From Paenibacillus sp. W2I17 (GTDB lineage Bacteria > Bacillota > Bacilli > Paenibacillales > Paenibacillaceae): 64,000 nucleotides of DNA. Location of the stretch: the NCBI RefSeq assembly GCF_030815985.1, contig NZ_JAUSXM010000001.1, positions 1,674,001 to 1,738,000 on the forward strand, given 5' to 3'. Made by a program: the position numbers and the translations under genes. Positions 54,704-63,807 of this stretch are shown piece by piece (position 1 is the first letter of the stretch; every line of letters begins with the position of its first letter). Below the pieces are notes generated by a model. The model ran no database searches. It had not been told where the DNA came from and was given only the letters and a program-made list of their open reading frames with translations.

Positions 54704-55807
54704 TTAATGGAGTGTTTGCAACACTTCCGTTGTAAATGGAATGATTTCGGATATGCGACCTTCACGAACTTTGGCAGGCCATTCGGGATCACTAAGCAGA
54801 ACACGACCCAAGGCGATCAGGTCAAATTCATTGTTCTCCAGCTTCTCATTTAATAGATCCAAGTGGGCATCCCCTGTTCCCTGGTTCTCGGTTGCTCTGT
54901 CTACAAATTCAGCTTCAAGTCCTACCGATCCAACCGAAATGGCTGGTTTGCCAGTGATTTTCTGCGTCCAACCCGCAAGGTTCAGCTCAGATCCTTCGAA
55001 TTCAGGCAACCAGAACCGGCGTGTAGAGCAATGGAATATATCTACGCCAGCAGCACTGAGTGGGGCCAGGAATTGCTCCAATTGTTCTGGCGTCTCCACC
55101 AGACGTGCCTCATAATTCCCCATCTTCCATTGGGAGAACCGGAGCACAATTGGGAAATCAGGACCAACCACCGCACGACAAGCTTTAATCACTTCAACCG
55201 CAAATTGGGTTCGACGTACCAAATCACCACCATAATTGTCGGTTCGTCGATTCGTCTGCTCCCAGAAGAATTGGTCAATCAGGTATCCATGGGCTCCGTG
55301 CAGTTCAATGCCGTCAAACCCGATTCGCTGTGCATCCGCTGCCGCTTGGGCAAATGCCTGTACAAGACCTTGAATCTCCTCTTCCGTTAATGGTTCACGT
55401 GATGGTTCACCTGCCATGCTAACCCCTGACGGACTTACAGGCTCAGCTTCTGCGTTAGGCAAGTCACCGGAACGACGTGCTGTACCCACATGCCACAATT
55501 GTGGCATGATTTTGCCACCCGCTTCATGTACTGCTTTCACAACATTAGCCCATCCTTGCAACGAATCTTCACCATGGAATAATGGAATACTGGCTCCACT
55601 AACCGAAGATGGATGATTAATGCCTGTACCTTCTGTTATGATGAGCCCCACTCCACCTGCTGCTCTGCGACGATAGTATTCAGCAACTTCTGGTCCAGGT
55701 ACGCCCTCTGGTGAGAATCCGCGAGTCATGGGTGCCATAACGATTCGATTAGACAATGTTAGCTTGTCCGAGGTGAAAGGTTTGAATAATGCTGAAGGTA
55801 CGTTCAT
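54704..55807 (-). CDS. Old Yellow Enzyme family NADH:flavin oxidoreductase
   Basis: 367 residues from ATG 55807, with AAGGAG nine bases upstream; the frame extends back to 55867 without support. FMN-binding TIM barrel: LSNRIVMAPMTRGFSPEG, PQLWHVGTARRSGD, GFDGIELHGAHGYLIDQFFW (the His pair that binds the carbonyl of the substrate), TNRRTDNYGGD, and LIALGRVLLSDPEWPAKV for the FMN phosphate. It reduces activated C=C bonds of enones or related xenobiotics. The physiological substrate is unknown. Confidence 0.92.
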   Translation of the reverse strand: MNVPSALFKPFTSDKLTLSNRIVMAPMTRGFSPEGVPGPEVAEYYRRRAAGGVGLIITEGTGINHPSSVSGASIPLFHGEDSLQGWANVVKAVHEAGGKIMPQLWHVGTARRSGDLPNAEAEPVSPSGVSMAGEPSREPLTEEEIQGLVQAFAQAAADAQRIGFDGIELHGAHGYLIDQFFWEQTNRRTDNYGGDLVRRTQFAVEVIKACRAVVGPDFPIVLRFSQWKMGNYEARLVETPEQLEQFLAPLSAAGVDIFHCSTRRFWLPEFEGSELNLAGWTQKITGKPAISVGSVGLEAEFVDRATENQGTGDAHLDLLNEKLENNEFDLIALGRVLLSDPEWPAKVREGRISEIIPFTTEVLQTLH

Positions 55808-56137
55808 AGTACATTGCTCCTTTGCAATTGGAAGTATGGAACTCCGCATCCACATGAAATGCGACATGCTTTTGTATATTGTAACACGTGTAATCCAGTT
55901 GACTGGTTAGGATTATTTCTCTATCCATTTTATAGTTTCTTAATTTTATTTTCAAATTTTCGAAGTTGGGCGTTCAAACTAATCTTATAGGAAAAAAGAA
56001 AGCTACCTTACGGCAGCCTCTGTTTGATCACACTGCGGAAGCAGTCTAACATGCACTCTACTACATCTTAAAGTATTTTCCCGGTCACCAATAATGTGGA
56101 TGTAGCATAGTATATAATCCATAATCTTCCTTCCAAT

Positions 56138-57451
56138 TTAATTAGCATTCACGGGGATATCACTGCGATTCACTCGAAGCAATTTCCCTGATGAAGTCGA
56201 TAACACATCCGGATCGGTACCCAGACCAAAGTAGAAGTCACCCTCGTTCTCTTCGAAAGACTTGGCATAGGTGTCCTGGTTAAAACGTAAAATCTCATTC
56301 CATGTGGTCAGATCCGTGGATTGGTAGACCCGATTGATATACAGATTGGCACTTTGGCGAGTGTACGTAAGCACATACACCTTGCCATCACGCAACAGCA
56401 CATCGGTTGGGAGCGCCTTGGCATCTGGGAGATTAACTCGCCTTGCCTGATTAATGTCGGTCATGACATTCAAAGATTTGGGCAGCAGCTGCCCATCATT
56501 GAACACGCCTCCCGCTATATAGAGCAACTTGTTATTGAAGTTAACATTTTTGCCTATTTTATTATAAGGAATCGTGCCCATTTGATAGGTTAGTCCTGGC
56601 AACATTTTACTACCATAGATGACAACATCCCGTTTCTCAAGCTTTTCATTAATCTCCAGGATATTAGTTTTGTCATTCCATATTTTATTGGCAGGATACA
56701 TCATGCCAGATGCATATAACTTGCCATTAAGATGGAACATGGTATAAGCCCGGAAACCAAACGTATTAATGGTCGCATATTTCTGCCAAGTTTCACCTTC
56801 ATTATGTGAGATTAATATCGTTGGTTTGGAATCTGTCCCCAGCGCGGCAAACATCTTGCCCTGATAAGAAGCCAAATCGTATACGTGTACACCCAGCGGC
56901 AGATTGCGATACTTGGTCCACACCTCTCCATCCAGACGATAGAAGTTACCCAGTTCCCACTGTTCACTATCGGAATCATTGCCTGGAATATATAACTTGT
57001 CGTTTAGTACTCTGTAGATATCAATCTGTTCCTCATCCACATACATCTTCGTTGATGGCAAGATGCCCGGGTTGCTGTTAGTCACCGACTGGGTCTTAAA
57101 TTTTGCATCCGCTGTATCATAATAAATGACTGGGATAGGGCCTGAATTTGGAGCTACGCCCAGATTGCTGCTATTGCCGTGGCCCAAATATATTTTGCCG
57201 TTGTACAGTTGCATGTCCCAGACGTTATTAGCATATGGTGTTTTGGTAAAAGGTCTGCCTAGCAGTTCGATCTTCGATGTTACATCTGCTGAACTGATCG
57301 GTGCATTCGACACCTTGGCAAGCCTACGTTCCGTCGCAGGGGGTTGACTCGTTGAGGTGGTGTTTTTCGGCTTGGAGTTCCCCATAAGCATCCAGCTCAT
57401 TCCTGCGACAATGGTCAAAATTACGGCTGTCCATTTGGTATGTCTCTGCAT
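56138..57451 (-). CDS. Membrane-anchored or secreted beta-propeller-like protein
   Basis: 437 residues from ATG 57451, right after GGAGGAAGCGGAC; the frame begins at 57469. An N-terminal hydrophobic helix (WTAVILTIVAGMSWMLMG) with no clear cleavage site is followed by a Thr/Ser/Pro linker. Then come repeated blade-like segments of about 45 residues with motifs such as YNGKIYLGHG, YQGKMFAALG, LNGKLYASGM and FNNKLLYIAG, and one Asp-box-like HNEGETWQKY. This suggests a sialidase-like propeller, but no catalytic set can be seen. No function is assigned. Confidence 0.75.
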   Translation of the reverse strand: MQRHTKWTAVILTIVAGMSWMLMGNSKPKNTTSTSQPPATERRLAKVSNAPISSADVTSKIELLGRPFTKTPYANNVWDMQLYNGKIYLGHGNSSNLGVAPNSGPIPVIYYDTADAKFKTQSVTNSNPGILPSTKMYVDEEQIDIYRVLNDKLYIPGNDSDSEQWELGNFYRLDGEVWTKYRNLPLGVHVYDLASYQGKMFAALGTDSKPTILISHNEGETWQKYATINTFGFRAYTMFHLNGKLYASGMMYPANKIWNDKTNILEINEKLEKRDVVIYGSKMLPGLTYQMGTIPYNKIGKNVNFNNKLLYIAGGVFNDGQLLPKSLNVMTDINQARRVNLPDAKALPTDVLLRDGKVYVLTYTRQSANLYINRVYQSTDLTTWNEILRFNQDTYAKSFEENEGDFYFGLGTDPDVLSTSSGKLLRVNRSDIPVNAN

Positions 57452-57576
57452 GTCCGCTTCCTCCTTCATTTTTTCATCATTATTACCTTCACACCAAGAT
57501 GATACAATTTGTATCTTTTCATACTATGTAAAACTACCTGTACATGCAACAAATTCCGCCCTATTTATACAAAAAA

Positions 57577-57611
57577 AGTAGACATCACATCTGCTGATGT
57601 GCTGTCTACTG
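57577..57611 (-). terminator. Terminator of the dehydrogenase gene
   Basis: On the minus strand AGTAGACAGCACATC pairs with GATGTGATGTCTACT, then TTTTTTTG. Confidence 0.85.
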
Positions 57612-57631
57612 GTTCTTACTGTCTGTGATTT

Positions 57632-58681
57632 CTATTCAGCTTTTACCAATATCTTAACCTGATTTTTCTCTTTCAACAGCGCTTCAAATCCATGCTCTAC
57701 CACTTCATCCAACGAAATTCGTTTGGTCACCAGCTTGTCAGCCGGGAAGAAACCTTTATCCATCAGACTGATAACCGCCGGGAACACATCACGATAACCA
57801 ATAATGCCATTAACTGTACGTTCTTTCATGACAATTGAGTTCGGGTGAATCGGCGCTTCCTGTTCAAAAATACTGACGATCATCAACTCTCCACCAATAC
57901 GTGTCGAATCGATGGCTTGTTGCAGAACACGTGGAACACCGGTTACTTCATAGGCTACGTTAACGCCACCTTGTGTACGCTGATGGATCTCTTCCACGAC
58001 ATTAAACTGCATTGGATCAATCACAATGGCACCGAGCTCTTCGGCTTTTGCTTTCCGTTCATCCGATAACTCCACCACATAAATATCCGACGCTCCCGAA
58101 GCTTTAAGCGCTTCAATGACCAGTAGTCCGATTGGGCCTGCACCAAACACGGCTGCCGTATCTCCCACTTTCAGCTTGCTTTGGCGCACAGCGTGAAGTG
58201 CTACAGCTGAAGGTTCAACCAACGCACCTTGTTCATACGAAATTGAATCCGGAATGGCATGTACCATGTTTTCTGCAGCAGTTACATACTCGGAGAATCC
58301 TCCTCCGCCTCCAGCGAGTCCAAGGAAACCCATCTGATCGCACAGATTGTATCTGCCCTGTTTACAAGCTTCGCAGTGTCCACATGCATAGATGGGTTCT
58401 ACCACAACACGATCACCTGCCTTGAAACGTGTAACGCCTTCCCCTACTTCAACCACCTGTCCTGAGAATTCATGCCCCATAACTATAGGCGCTTGTTCCC
58501 CTGTTAGCGGATGCGGTGCTTGAGCGGGAATGAAGATTGGACCTGCTGTGTACTCGTGCAAATCACTGCCGCAGATACCGCACCATTCCACTTTTATTTT
58601 GACCTTCCCTTCTTCAGGGTGAGGTTCATTAATATTTTCGAGACGTAAATCTTTGACTCCATGCCAACGTAATGCTTTCAT
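57632..58681 (-). CDS. Zinc-dependent alcohol dehydrogenase, 2,3-butanediol dehydrogenase type
   Basis: 349 residues of the medium-chain dehydrogenase family. Catalytic zinc ligands are in CGICGSDLHEY and GHEFSGQVVEVG. Structural zinc cysteines are in YACGHCEACKQGRYNLC. The NAD(H) motif is GAGPIGLLV (about 180). The closest group is the BdhA (R,R)-butanediol/acetoin dehydrogenase type; sorbitol-type activity is an alternative. It is divergent from a LacI-family regulator, with GGAAACGTTTCC-type operators in front of both genes. Confidence 0.9.
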   Translation of the reverse strand: MKALRWHGVKDLRLENINEPHPEEGKVKIKVEWCGICGSDLHEYTAGPIFIPAQAPHPLTGEQAPIVMGHEFSGQVVEVGEGVTRFKAGDRVVVEPIYACGHCEACKQGRYNLCDQMGFLGLAGGGGGFSEYVTAAENMVHAIPDSISYEQGALVEPSAVALHAVRQSKLKVGDTAAVFGAGPIGLLVIEALKASGASDIYVVELSDERKAKAEELGAIVIDPMQFNVVEEIHQRTQGGVNVAYEVTGVPRVLQQAIDSTRIGGELMIVSIFEQEAPIHPNSIVMKERTVNGIIGYRDVFPAVISLMDKGFFPADKLVTKRISLDEVVEHGFEALLKEKNQVKILVKAE

Positions 58682-58717
58682 TCATTTCATCTCCCAGATC
58701 ATAATTTGTGATATAAT

Positions 58718-58731
58718 CGGAAACGTTTCCG
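58718..58731. promoter_or_regulatory. LacI-type operator before the dehydrogenase gene
   Basis: CGGAAACGTTTCCG, a perfect 14-bp palindrome with the central CG of LacI-family sites, 37 bp upstream of the start. It also resembles cre, so CcpA could compete for it. Confidence 0.75.
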
Positions 58732-59032
58732 TAAATTAAATATGTCACATTTTAGATACGCTGTCAAACATATTTCTCCACTAATATGTCTATTTCGTGA
58801 TCATATCGAGTTCACTTTAGAATGCTTATACTTTAATTAAAGTGATCTTAGCGGTATTACAAACGATGTAATCCTAGTTATTAACATATATTATGGCAAA
58901 TAATATTGTAGATCTATTGAAATTTAATCAGGTCTCGCCATAAATCTGGTCCTTTCACGGGATACTTCATTGTTCAAATGTTATAATCAAGTTATATAAC
59001 TATCGTGAAGTTCATACATATTCCTAATAATT

Positions 59033-59046
59033 CGGAATCGTTTCCG
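59033..59046. promoter_or_regulatory. LacI-type operator before the LacI gene
   Basis: CGGAATCGTTTCCG, one base different from the site at 58718, 22 bp before the TTG start. Confidence 0.75.
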
Positions 59047-59067
59047 ATAAAGTGAGGTAACCGTACA

Positions 59068-60105
59068 TTGAGGAAAGAACAGAAACTTACGATCAAGGAC
59101 GTTGCAGAGCGTGCCGGCGTGGGCATCGCAACCGTATCCCGGGCCATCAACAATTCAGAAGGCATCAGCAGTAAAACACGGGATAAGGTGATGCAGGCCA
59201 TTGAAGAACTGGGTTTTGTACCCAACACCTCGGCACAGAGTCTGAAAATCCGGCAAACGCACCAGATCGCTCTTGTTGTACCCGACATACGTAACGCCAT
59301 CATTCCGGAAATCTCCTGGTCTGTAGAGCAAACGGCGAAGCAGCATGGGTACCATGTCGTGCAGATCAATACGGCAGGCAATGCCAGAACGGAGCTTGAA
59401 ACCATTCGTAATGTCAAAAAATTGCATGTGGACGGACTGATTTTCATGCCTCTGGCGTACCCCAAAACGTTACCCGGACTGATTGATAAAGCGCCGATCC
59501 CTATCTCGATGATTAATTACGGCAAAAAACTGGAACCGGGTATGAAAGCGGATATCGTCTCTCTCTCTCAACCTGAAGGCAAATTGGTAATGGAACATCT
59601 GTTCAAGATCGGTCGAACTCGAATTGCATATGCGGGAGCACCGAAGGACATTATTGAAGAACGCTTTCGTGCGTATGAGCAAGCCGTAGGTCACGTGGAC
59701 ATTTCTCTCGTCTACTTTGGTGAGGATTTTTCATTAAATACAGGTGCCAATGCTGCAGATTATTTCTATGGACTTACGCATATGCCAGATGCTGTCTATG
59801 CCATTAATGATATGGTTGCCATCGGATTGGTTAATCGGTTCAAGGAGTTAGGGGTTCGTGTACCTGAAGATGTGGCTGTTGTGGGTGTGGATAACAATCA
59901 ATGGACAACCGTCACGTCTCCTCAGATTAGTTCTGTGTCCATTATGGGCGAAGAAGTCGCCAGACTTGCTACCGAGCTGTTGTTAAAACGAATTCGGGAG
60001 ATGAGCACGACCGATTACGAACACATCCAATTTGAACCACGCTTAATCGTTCGTGAATCAAGCGTCGCCATGATTCATTCCTCCCAGCGAGGACAACACA
60101 GTTAA
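59068..60105 (+). CDS. LacI-family repressor
   Basis: 345 residues from TTG 59068, nine bases after GTGAGGTAA. The LacI helix-turn-helix is LTIKDVAERAGVGIATVSRAIN, with hinge SAQSLKIRQ. The periplasmic-binding-protein-like sensor domain includes ALVVPDIRNAIIPE and VYAINDMVAIGLVNRF and ends with the conserved GVDNNQWTT and SVSIMGEEVARLA. Matching operators indicate control of itself and of the divergent dehydrogenase. The inducer is unknown, perhaps a polyol or diol. Confidence 0.93.
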   Translation: MRKEQKLTIKDVAERAGVGIATVSRAINNSEGISSKTRDKVMQAIEELGFVPNTSAQSLKIRQTHQIALVVPDIRNAIIPEISWSVEQTAKQHGYHVVQINTAGNARTELETIRNVKKLHVDGLIFMPLAYPKTLPGLIDKAPIPISMINYGKKLEPGMKADIVSLSQPEGKLVMEHLFKIGRTRIAYAGAPKDIIEERFRAYEQAVGHVDISLVYFGEDFSLNTGANAADYFYGLTHMPDAVYAINDMVAIGLVNRFKELGVRVPEDVAVVGVDNNQWTTVTSPQISSVSIMGEEVARLATELLLKRIREMSTTDYEHIQFEPRLIVRESSVAMIHSSQRGQHS

Positions 60106-60187
60106 GTTTGGTGAGAGGGATGGGTCAGCAGGATAGAATATATTTTACGGCTATCCCTTTATTTGTCCTGCTACACAGATATACTAA

Positions 60188-60228
60188 AAAGGTGTTGCTC
60201 AGGTCTAACTCTTTCCTGGCAGCACCTT
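60188..60228 (+). terminator. Terminator after the LacI gene
   Basis: AAGGTGTTGCTCAGG pairs with CCTGGCAGCACCTT (one G-T pair), then ATTTGTCGTT. Confidence 0.7.
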
Positions 60229-60283
60229 ATTTGTCGTTGATTCTGTATAACTATAGCAGATTCATACTCCGCATACGTTCATT

Positions 60284-61252
60284 CTAAGAATGCAGTTGCC
60301 TGATCGGTGTTCCCTTCAGGAACATCGCTATATTCTCTACGGTATGATTATAATAGATTTCATAATTGCCACGAGTCACATACCCCAGATGCGGTGTTGC
60401 CAGGACGTTGGGCAATGTTCGCATCACATGGTTAACTGGTAGCGGTTCCTGCTCATATACATCAAGACCTGCACCAGCAATCACACCACTCTGCAATGCC
60501 TCCACCATAGCTTCCTGATCGACAATGCCCGCTCGTGACGTATTGATCAATAGGGCACTAGATTTCATTTGTTGAAATTCGGCTTGTCCGATCAGATTCC
60601 GCGTACGATCACTCAATACCAGATGAATGGATACGATGTCGCTCTGTGCAAGCAATTGCTCCTTGGTCTCGGACCAGATCACACCATGTTTTTCGGCTTT
60701 CTCTTGTGTCAGATTCTCGCTCCAGGCCATCACATTCATGCCAAATGCTTGTGCGATCTCAGCCATGCGAGTGCCTATTTTGCCCAAACCGAGCAATCCA
60801 AGTGTTCTCCCATGCAAATCCAACCCTACAGTGCTCTGCCAGTTTCGATTGGAGCGAAGTGCATTATTTTCCGTAACCAGTTGTCTGGACAGCCCCAGAA
60901 TTAGTGCCCATGTAAGCTCCGTCGGCGGATTAGAGCTTCCCTCGGTTCCACACACAATGATCCCGTTTTTCTCTGCAGCCTTGAGATCTATCGACGCGTT
61001 GCGCATACCACTTGTAATCAGAAGTTTTAGATTAGGGAGCTGCGAAATGACCTTCTCTGGAAACGGTGTACGTTCCCGCATCAGCACCACAATATCGAAA
61101 TCCTGCAATTCCTGAATGACTTTTTCTTCCGAACCCATATAGTTGTTGAATGTCTGAATCTCCACCTGATCCATCAACGGACTCCAGTCCGCCGACGTCA
61201 GTGCAACGTTCTGATAGTCATCCAAAACGGCACAGCGCAACTTCGTATTCAT
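60284..61252 (-). CDS. D-2-hydroxyacid dehydrogenase family protein
   Basis: 322 residues from ATG 61252, with AGGAGGAGATC upstream; the frame begins at 61279. NAD-binding motif GLLGLGKIGTRMAEIA (about 145). Catalytic set: Arg in LLINTSRAGIVD, Glu in DVYEQEPLP and His in ATPHLGYV. The N-terminal substrate domain has RERTPFPEKVISQLPNLKLL. The acid substrate cannot be inferred; the family spans phosphoglycerate to glyoxylate reductases. Repeat copy 4 lies just upstream. Confidence 0.9.
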   Translation of the reverse strand: MNTKLRCAVLDDYQNVALTSADWSPLMDQVEIQTFNNYMGSEEKVIQELQDFDIVVLMRERTPFPEKVISQLPNLKLLITSGMRNASIDLKAAEKNGIIVCGTEGSSNPPTELTWALILGLSRQLVTENNALRSNRNWQSTVGLDLHGRTLGLLGLGKIGTRMAEIAQAFGMNVMAWSENLTQEKAEKHGVIWSETKEQLLAQSDIVSIHLVLSDRTRNLIGQAEFQQMKSSALLINTSRAGIVDQEAMVEALQSGVIAGAGLDVYEQEPLPVNHVMRTLPNVLATPHLGYVTRGNYEIYYNHTVENIAMFLKGTPIRQLHS

Positions 61253-61287
61253 TCCTGATCTCCTCCTATATCTGCTCAATTCTTGTC

Positions 61288-61480
61288 TATATAAATTAAA
61301 CTAAAGAATATTTACACTGGTCACTCCAATGACAGAACAACCTTCTGATCGCTGTTATCCCCAGATTTTCTTCGATTCCTTTTTATAAAGGAAAAATCCG
61401 AGGATAAAGGCGAACGCTCCGCTTCCTCAGCTTATTTCTGTCCTCTCCGTTTTGTGTAAATGTTAAGTTCAATTTATATA
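61288..61480. repeat. Interspersed MITE-like repeat, copy 4
   Basis: 193 bp, same orientation as copy 1. Left end TATATAAATTAAACTAAAGA; right end, read as complement, TATATAAATTGAACTTAACA. The core words GGAGAGGACAGAAATAAGCTG, GCGGAGCGTTCGCC and GGGGATAACAGCGATC are found on the minus strand. Confidence 0.85.
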
Positions 61481-61523
61481 TATTGTAGCAACTCCGCATC
61501 ACTTTAAACAGAATAATTCCCTA

Positions 61524-62105
61524 TTAATGTAACAAAGACAGCGTAACCTGGATGCTCTGCTCTACAAACAAGCGGTCCGGTCCTGATTTCATCAGTACGG
61601 TCAGTCCAATCATGGATACCACCAAAGACTGTGCGACCGCACTTGCGTTCATGTCAGTGGACAACTCCCCGCTCTGTTGCCCTCGTTCTATCGTTTCTTT
61701 GAAAAGAACACCCAGGTACATCTGATGCTCCCGTGTAAGGACAGCGAATTTGGGATCATGTGGAGCCAGCTCAACCATCGTATTAATGCAAAAACAGCCG
61801 TGACTAGGCTCGGTCACACTCCCCTCTGCTCCAATATGTTCAAACAATCCACGAAAGGCTTCCCGCACGGAGGAGCCCTGTTGAAGTCTGGCTCTGACTT
61901 GAGCCGAATGCTGAGTGGTATACCTGCGAAGTGCTGTTTCAAATAATTCCTTTTTATCGCCAAAAGCCGCATACAGACTGGGACGTTGTATGCCCATTGC
62001 GGTCGTCAAGTCATTTAAAGATGCCGCTTCGAACCCTTTGTCCCAAAACGTACGCATCGCTGCATCGAGTGCTTTATCCGTATCAAATTCCCGTTGTCTA
62101 ACCAT
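61524..62105 (-). CDS. TetR-family repressor of the MFS exporter
   Basis: 193 residues from ATG 62105, five bases after GAGGTGA; the frame begins at GTG 62114. The helix-turn-helix is FWDKGFEAASLNDLTTAMGIQRPSLYAAFGDK. Cysteines occur in HGCFCINTMVELAP, a feature of the YcdC/redox-like TetR_C group. It is divergent from an MFS gene, with related 18-bp dyads in front of both. Confidence 0.92.
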   Translation of the reverse strand: MVRQREFDTDKALDAAMRTFWDKGFEAASLNDLTTAMGIQRPSLYAAFGDKKELFETALRRYTTQHSAQVRARLQQGSSVREAFRGLFEHIGAEGSVTEPSHGCFCINTMVELAPHDPKFAVLTREHQMYLGVLFKETIERGQQSGELSTDMNASAVAQSLVVSMIGLTVLMKSGPDRLFVEQSIQVTLSLLH

Positions 62106-62120
62106 ACAATTCACCTCTTT

Positions 62121-62138
62121 ATGTATCGATCAGTATGT
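62121..62138. promoter_or_regulatory. TetR operator before its own gene
   Basis: ATGTATCGATCAGTATGT, whose complement ACATACTGATCGATACAT matches the site at 62352 in 15 of 18 positions; 16 bp before the start. Confidence 0.7.
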
Positions 62139-62214
62139 TTATATATTTTAACCTCACTCTTATTACAAAGTCAAAGCCTAATAACCGGAAAGGAGTTTTT
62201 AACTATAAGTGACT

Positions 62215-62290
62215 CGAAAAATCTGGAATAGAAGCGATCGGATAATTATTTTGTCGTCGTATTCTCTGGGTAAATAATCTTCAGTATAAC
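62215..62290. repeat. Remnant of the MITE-like repeat, copy 5 (half)
   Basis: GAAAAATCTGGAATAGAAGC, then GATCGGATAATTATTTTGTC and GGTAAATAATCTTCAGTATAAC align in order with the right half of copies 3 and 4. The left half and its terminal repeat are missing. Confidence 0.55.
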
Positions 62291-62351
62291 CCTCACCCAA
62301 TTCTCTGTTGACAGAATTCACGCAAATAAAGTATGGTTATTCCGAAACATA

Positions 62352-62369
62352 ACATACCGATCAGTACAT
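62352..62369. promoter_or_regulatory. TetR operator before the MFS gene
   Basis: ACATACCGATCAGTACAT, 22 bp upstream of the transporter start. Partner of the site at 62121. Confidence 0.7.
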
Positions 62370-62391
62370 AATAGAAAGGTGACAAAGACTC

Positions 62392-63612
62392 ATGCAAACT
62401 TCTTCTCCAGATGCACAATTATCCAATAAGGATCGTCCTGCCATGTCACGGTTAGTTGCTCTTCTTTTTGCCGTGTGCAGCGGACTTGCGGTCGCCAATA
62501 TCTATTATGCTCAGCCTTTGCTGGACTCCATCGCTCAAGAATTCAGCCTCTCTCCATCATCCATAGGGATTGTCATCACAGTGACTCAAATCTGTTATGC
62601 CTTGGGGCTGTTCCTTCTTGTTCCGCTTGGTGACCTCTTAAATCGCCGCAAGCTGATCATCATTCAAATGCTCTTATCCGTACTTGCACTGGTTCTCGTA
62701 GGAACAGCACAATCTAGTTCCCTGTTGTTCATGGGGATGGCTGTCGTAGGTCTACTCGCAGTCATTACGCAAACGCTCGTTGCCTTTGCTGCACACTTAG
62801 CAGCCCCGTCCGAACGTGGTCGCATTGTCGGGTTGGTAACCAGTGGAATCGTCATCGGCATTTTACTTGCACGAACGGTTGCAGGTACGCTGAACGATTG
62901 GCTCGGATGGAGATCGGTATATCTGTTCTCTGCCAGCCTTACATTACTCGGAATTGTCGCCTTATATCTTGTTCTCCCAAAGCAGCAGTCCCCGCAAGTG
63001 AAACAAAGCTATACCCAATTACTCGGTTCCGTCTTGCAACTGTACCGTGAGTTGCGTGTGTTACGAGTACGAGGTGTGCTGGCCATGCTGATTTTTACAG
63101 CCTTCAGCATCTTGTGGACTTCCATGGTTCTGCCACTCAGTGCCCCTCCACTGTCCCTGTCTCATACGGCCATAGGTGCATTCGGTCTGGCTGGAGCGGC
63201 TGGAGCACTGGCCGCGGCCCGTGCAGGTAAACTCGCCGATCGGGGCCTTGGGCAGAAAACAACCGGTGTCGCCCTTGTCATTCTGCTCTTGTCCTGGCTG
63301 CCCATCGGTTATGTCCATCATTCTCTCTGGTTCCTGATCCTGGGTGTTATCCTGCTCGATCTCGCCGTGCAGGCCGTACATGTTACCAACCAGAGCCTGA
63401 TCTACGAAGTTCGCCCCGAAGCACAGAGCCGCCTGACGGCAGCCTATATGATCTTTTATTCCATCGGCAGTGCAACCGGCTCCATCGTTTCTACCCAAGT
63501 GTATGCATGGGCGGGCTGGACAGCCGTTTGCTGGTTAGGTGCTGGCGTTAGTGCAGCAGCCCTTATATTCTGGATGATCGATTGTTATATGCATCGGAAT
63601 CTCGATCGTTGA
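62392..63612 (+). CDS. MFS transporter (drug-export-like, YwfA/YnfM type)
   Basis: 406 residues, twelve predicted membrane helices. The first helix reads LFAVCSGLAVANIYYAQPLL, typical of the SotB/YnfM-like group. Loop 2-3 has LGDLLNRRKLIIIQ, matching the MFS signature G-D-x-x-x-R-R-K. A second half begins near residue 215. Export of a small toxic molecule is likely, given the divergent TetR repressor. The substrate is unknown. AAAGGTGA precedes ATG 62392. Confidence 0.92.
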   Translation: MQTSSPDAQLSNKDRPAMSRLVALLFAVCSGLAVANIYYAQPLLDSIAQEFSLSPSSIGIVITVTQICYALGLFLLVPLGDLLNRRKLIIIQMLLSVLALVLVGTAQSSSLLFMGMAVVGLLAVITQTLVAFAAHLAAPSERGRIVGLVTSGIVIGILLARTVAGTLNDWLGWRSVYLFSASLTLLGIVALYLVLPKQQSPQVKQSYTQLLGSVLQLYRELRVLRVRGVLAMLIFTAFSILWTSMVLPLSAPPLSLSHTAIGAFGLAGAAGALAAARAGKLADRGLGQKTTGVALVILLLSWLPIGYVHHSLWFLILGVILLDLAVQAVHVTNQSLIYEVRPEAQSRLTAAYMIFYSIGSATGSIVSTQVYAWAGWTAVCWLGAGVSAAALIFWMIDCYMHRNLDR

Positions 63613-63613
63613 A

Positions 63614-63772
63614 TTAGTCCAGTTTATTCCACACCACAATAAAAAGAGTTGCCAACGGACCAAATAACAGGGAAATCAGAAACCAGTTCCGACCACTTCT
63701 GTTTTTTCCCTGAGCCAGTCCGGCATTAATCAAGGCAAGTGTGCCCCAACCTACAAAATATTCATTATCCAT
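63614..63772 (-). CDS. Small membrane protein (52 residues)
   Basis: 52 residues from ATG 63772 to TAA 63614, preceded by GAGGAGAGAAG. It starts MDNEYFVGWGTLALINAGLA, has a KNRSGRNW basic middle and ends LATLFIVVWNKLD, giving two short hydrophobic segments joined by a basic loop. Related small proteins with an N-R-S-x-x-x-W-F turn are common in bacteria without known function. It lies 35 bp downstream of the SRPBCC gene on the same strand. Confidence 0.6.
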   Translation of the reverse strand: MDNEYFVGWGTLALINAGLAQGKNRSGRNWFLISLLFGPLATLFIVVWNKLD

Positions 63773-63807
63773 CAAATGTCTTCTCTCCTCTATCCATTCA
63801 ATTCTGG

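Larger units (their letters stand above)
58682..59067. other. Divergent promoter region, dehydrogenase / LacI
   Basis: 386-bp AT-rich spacer with both transcription starts. Apart from the two dyads at 58718 and 59033, nothing else was recognised. Confidence 0.6.
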
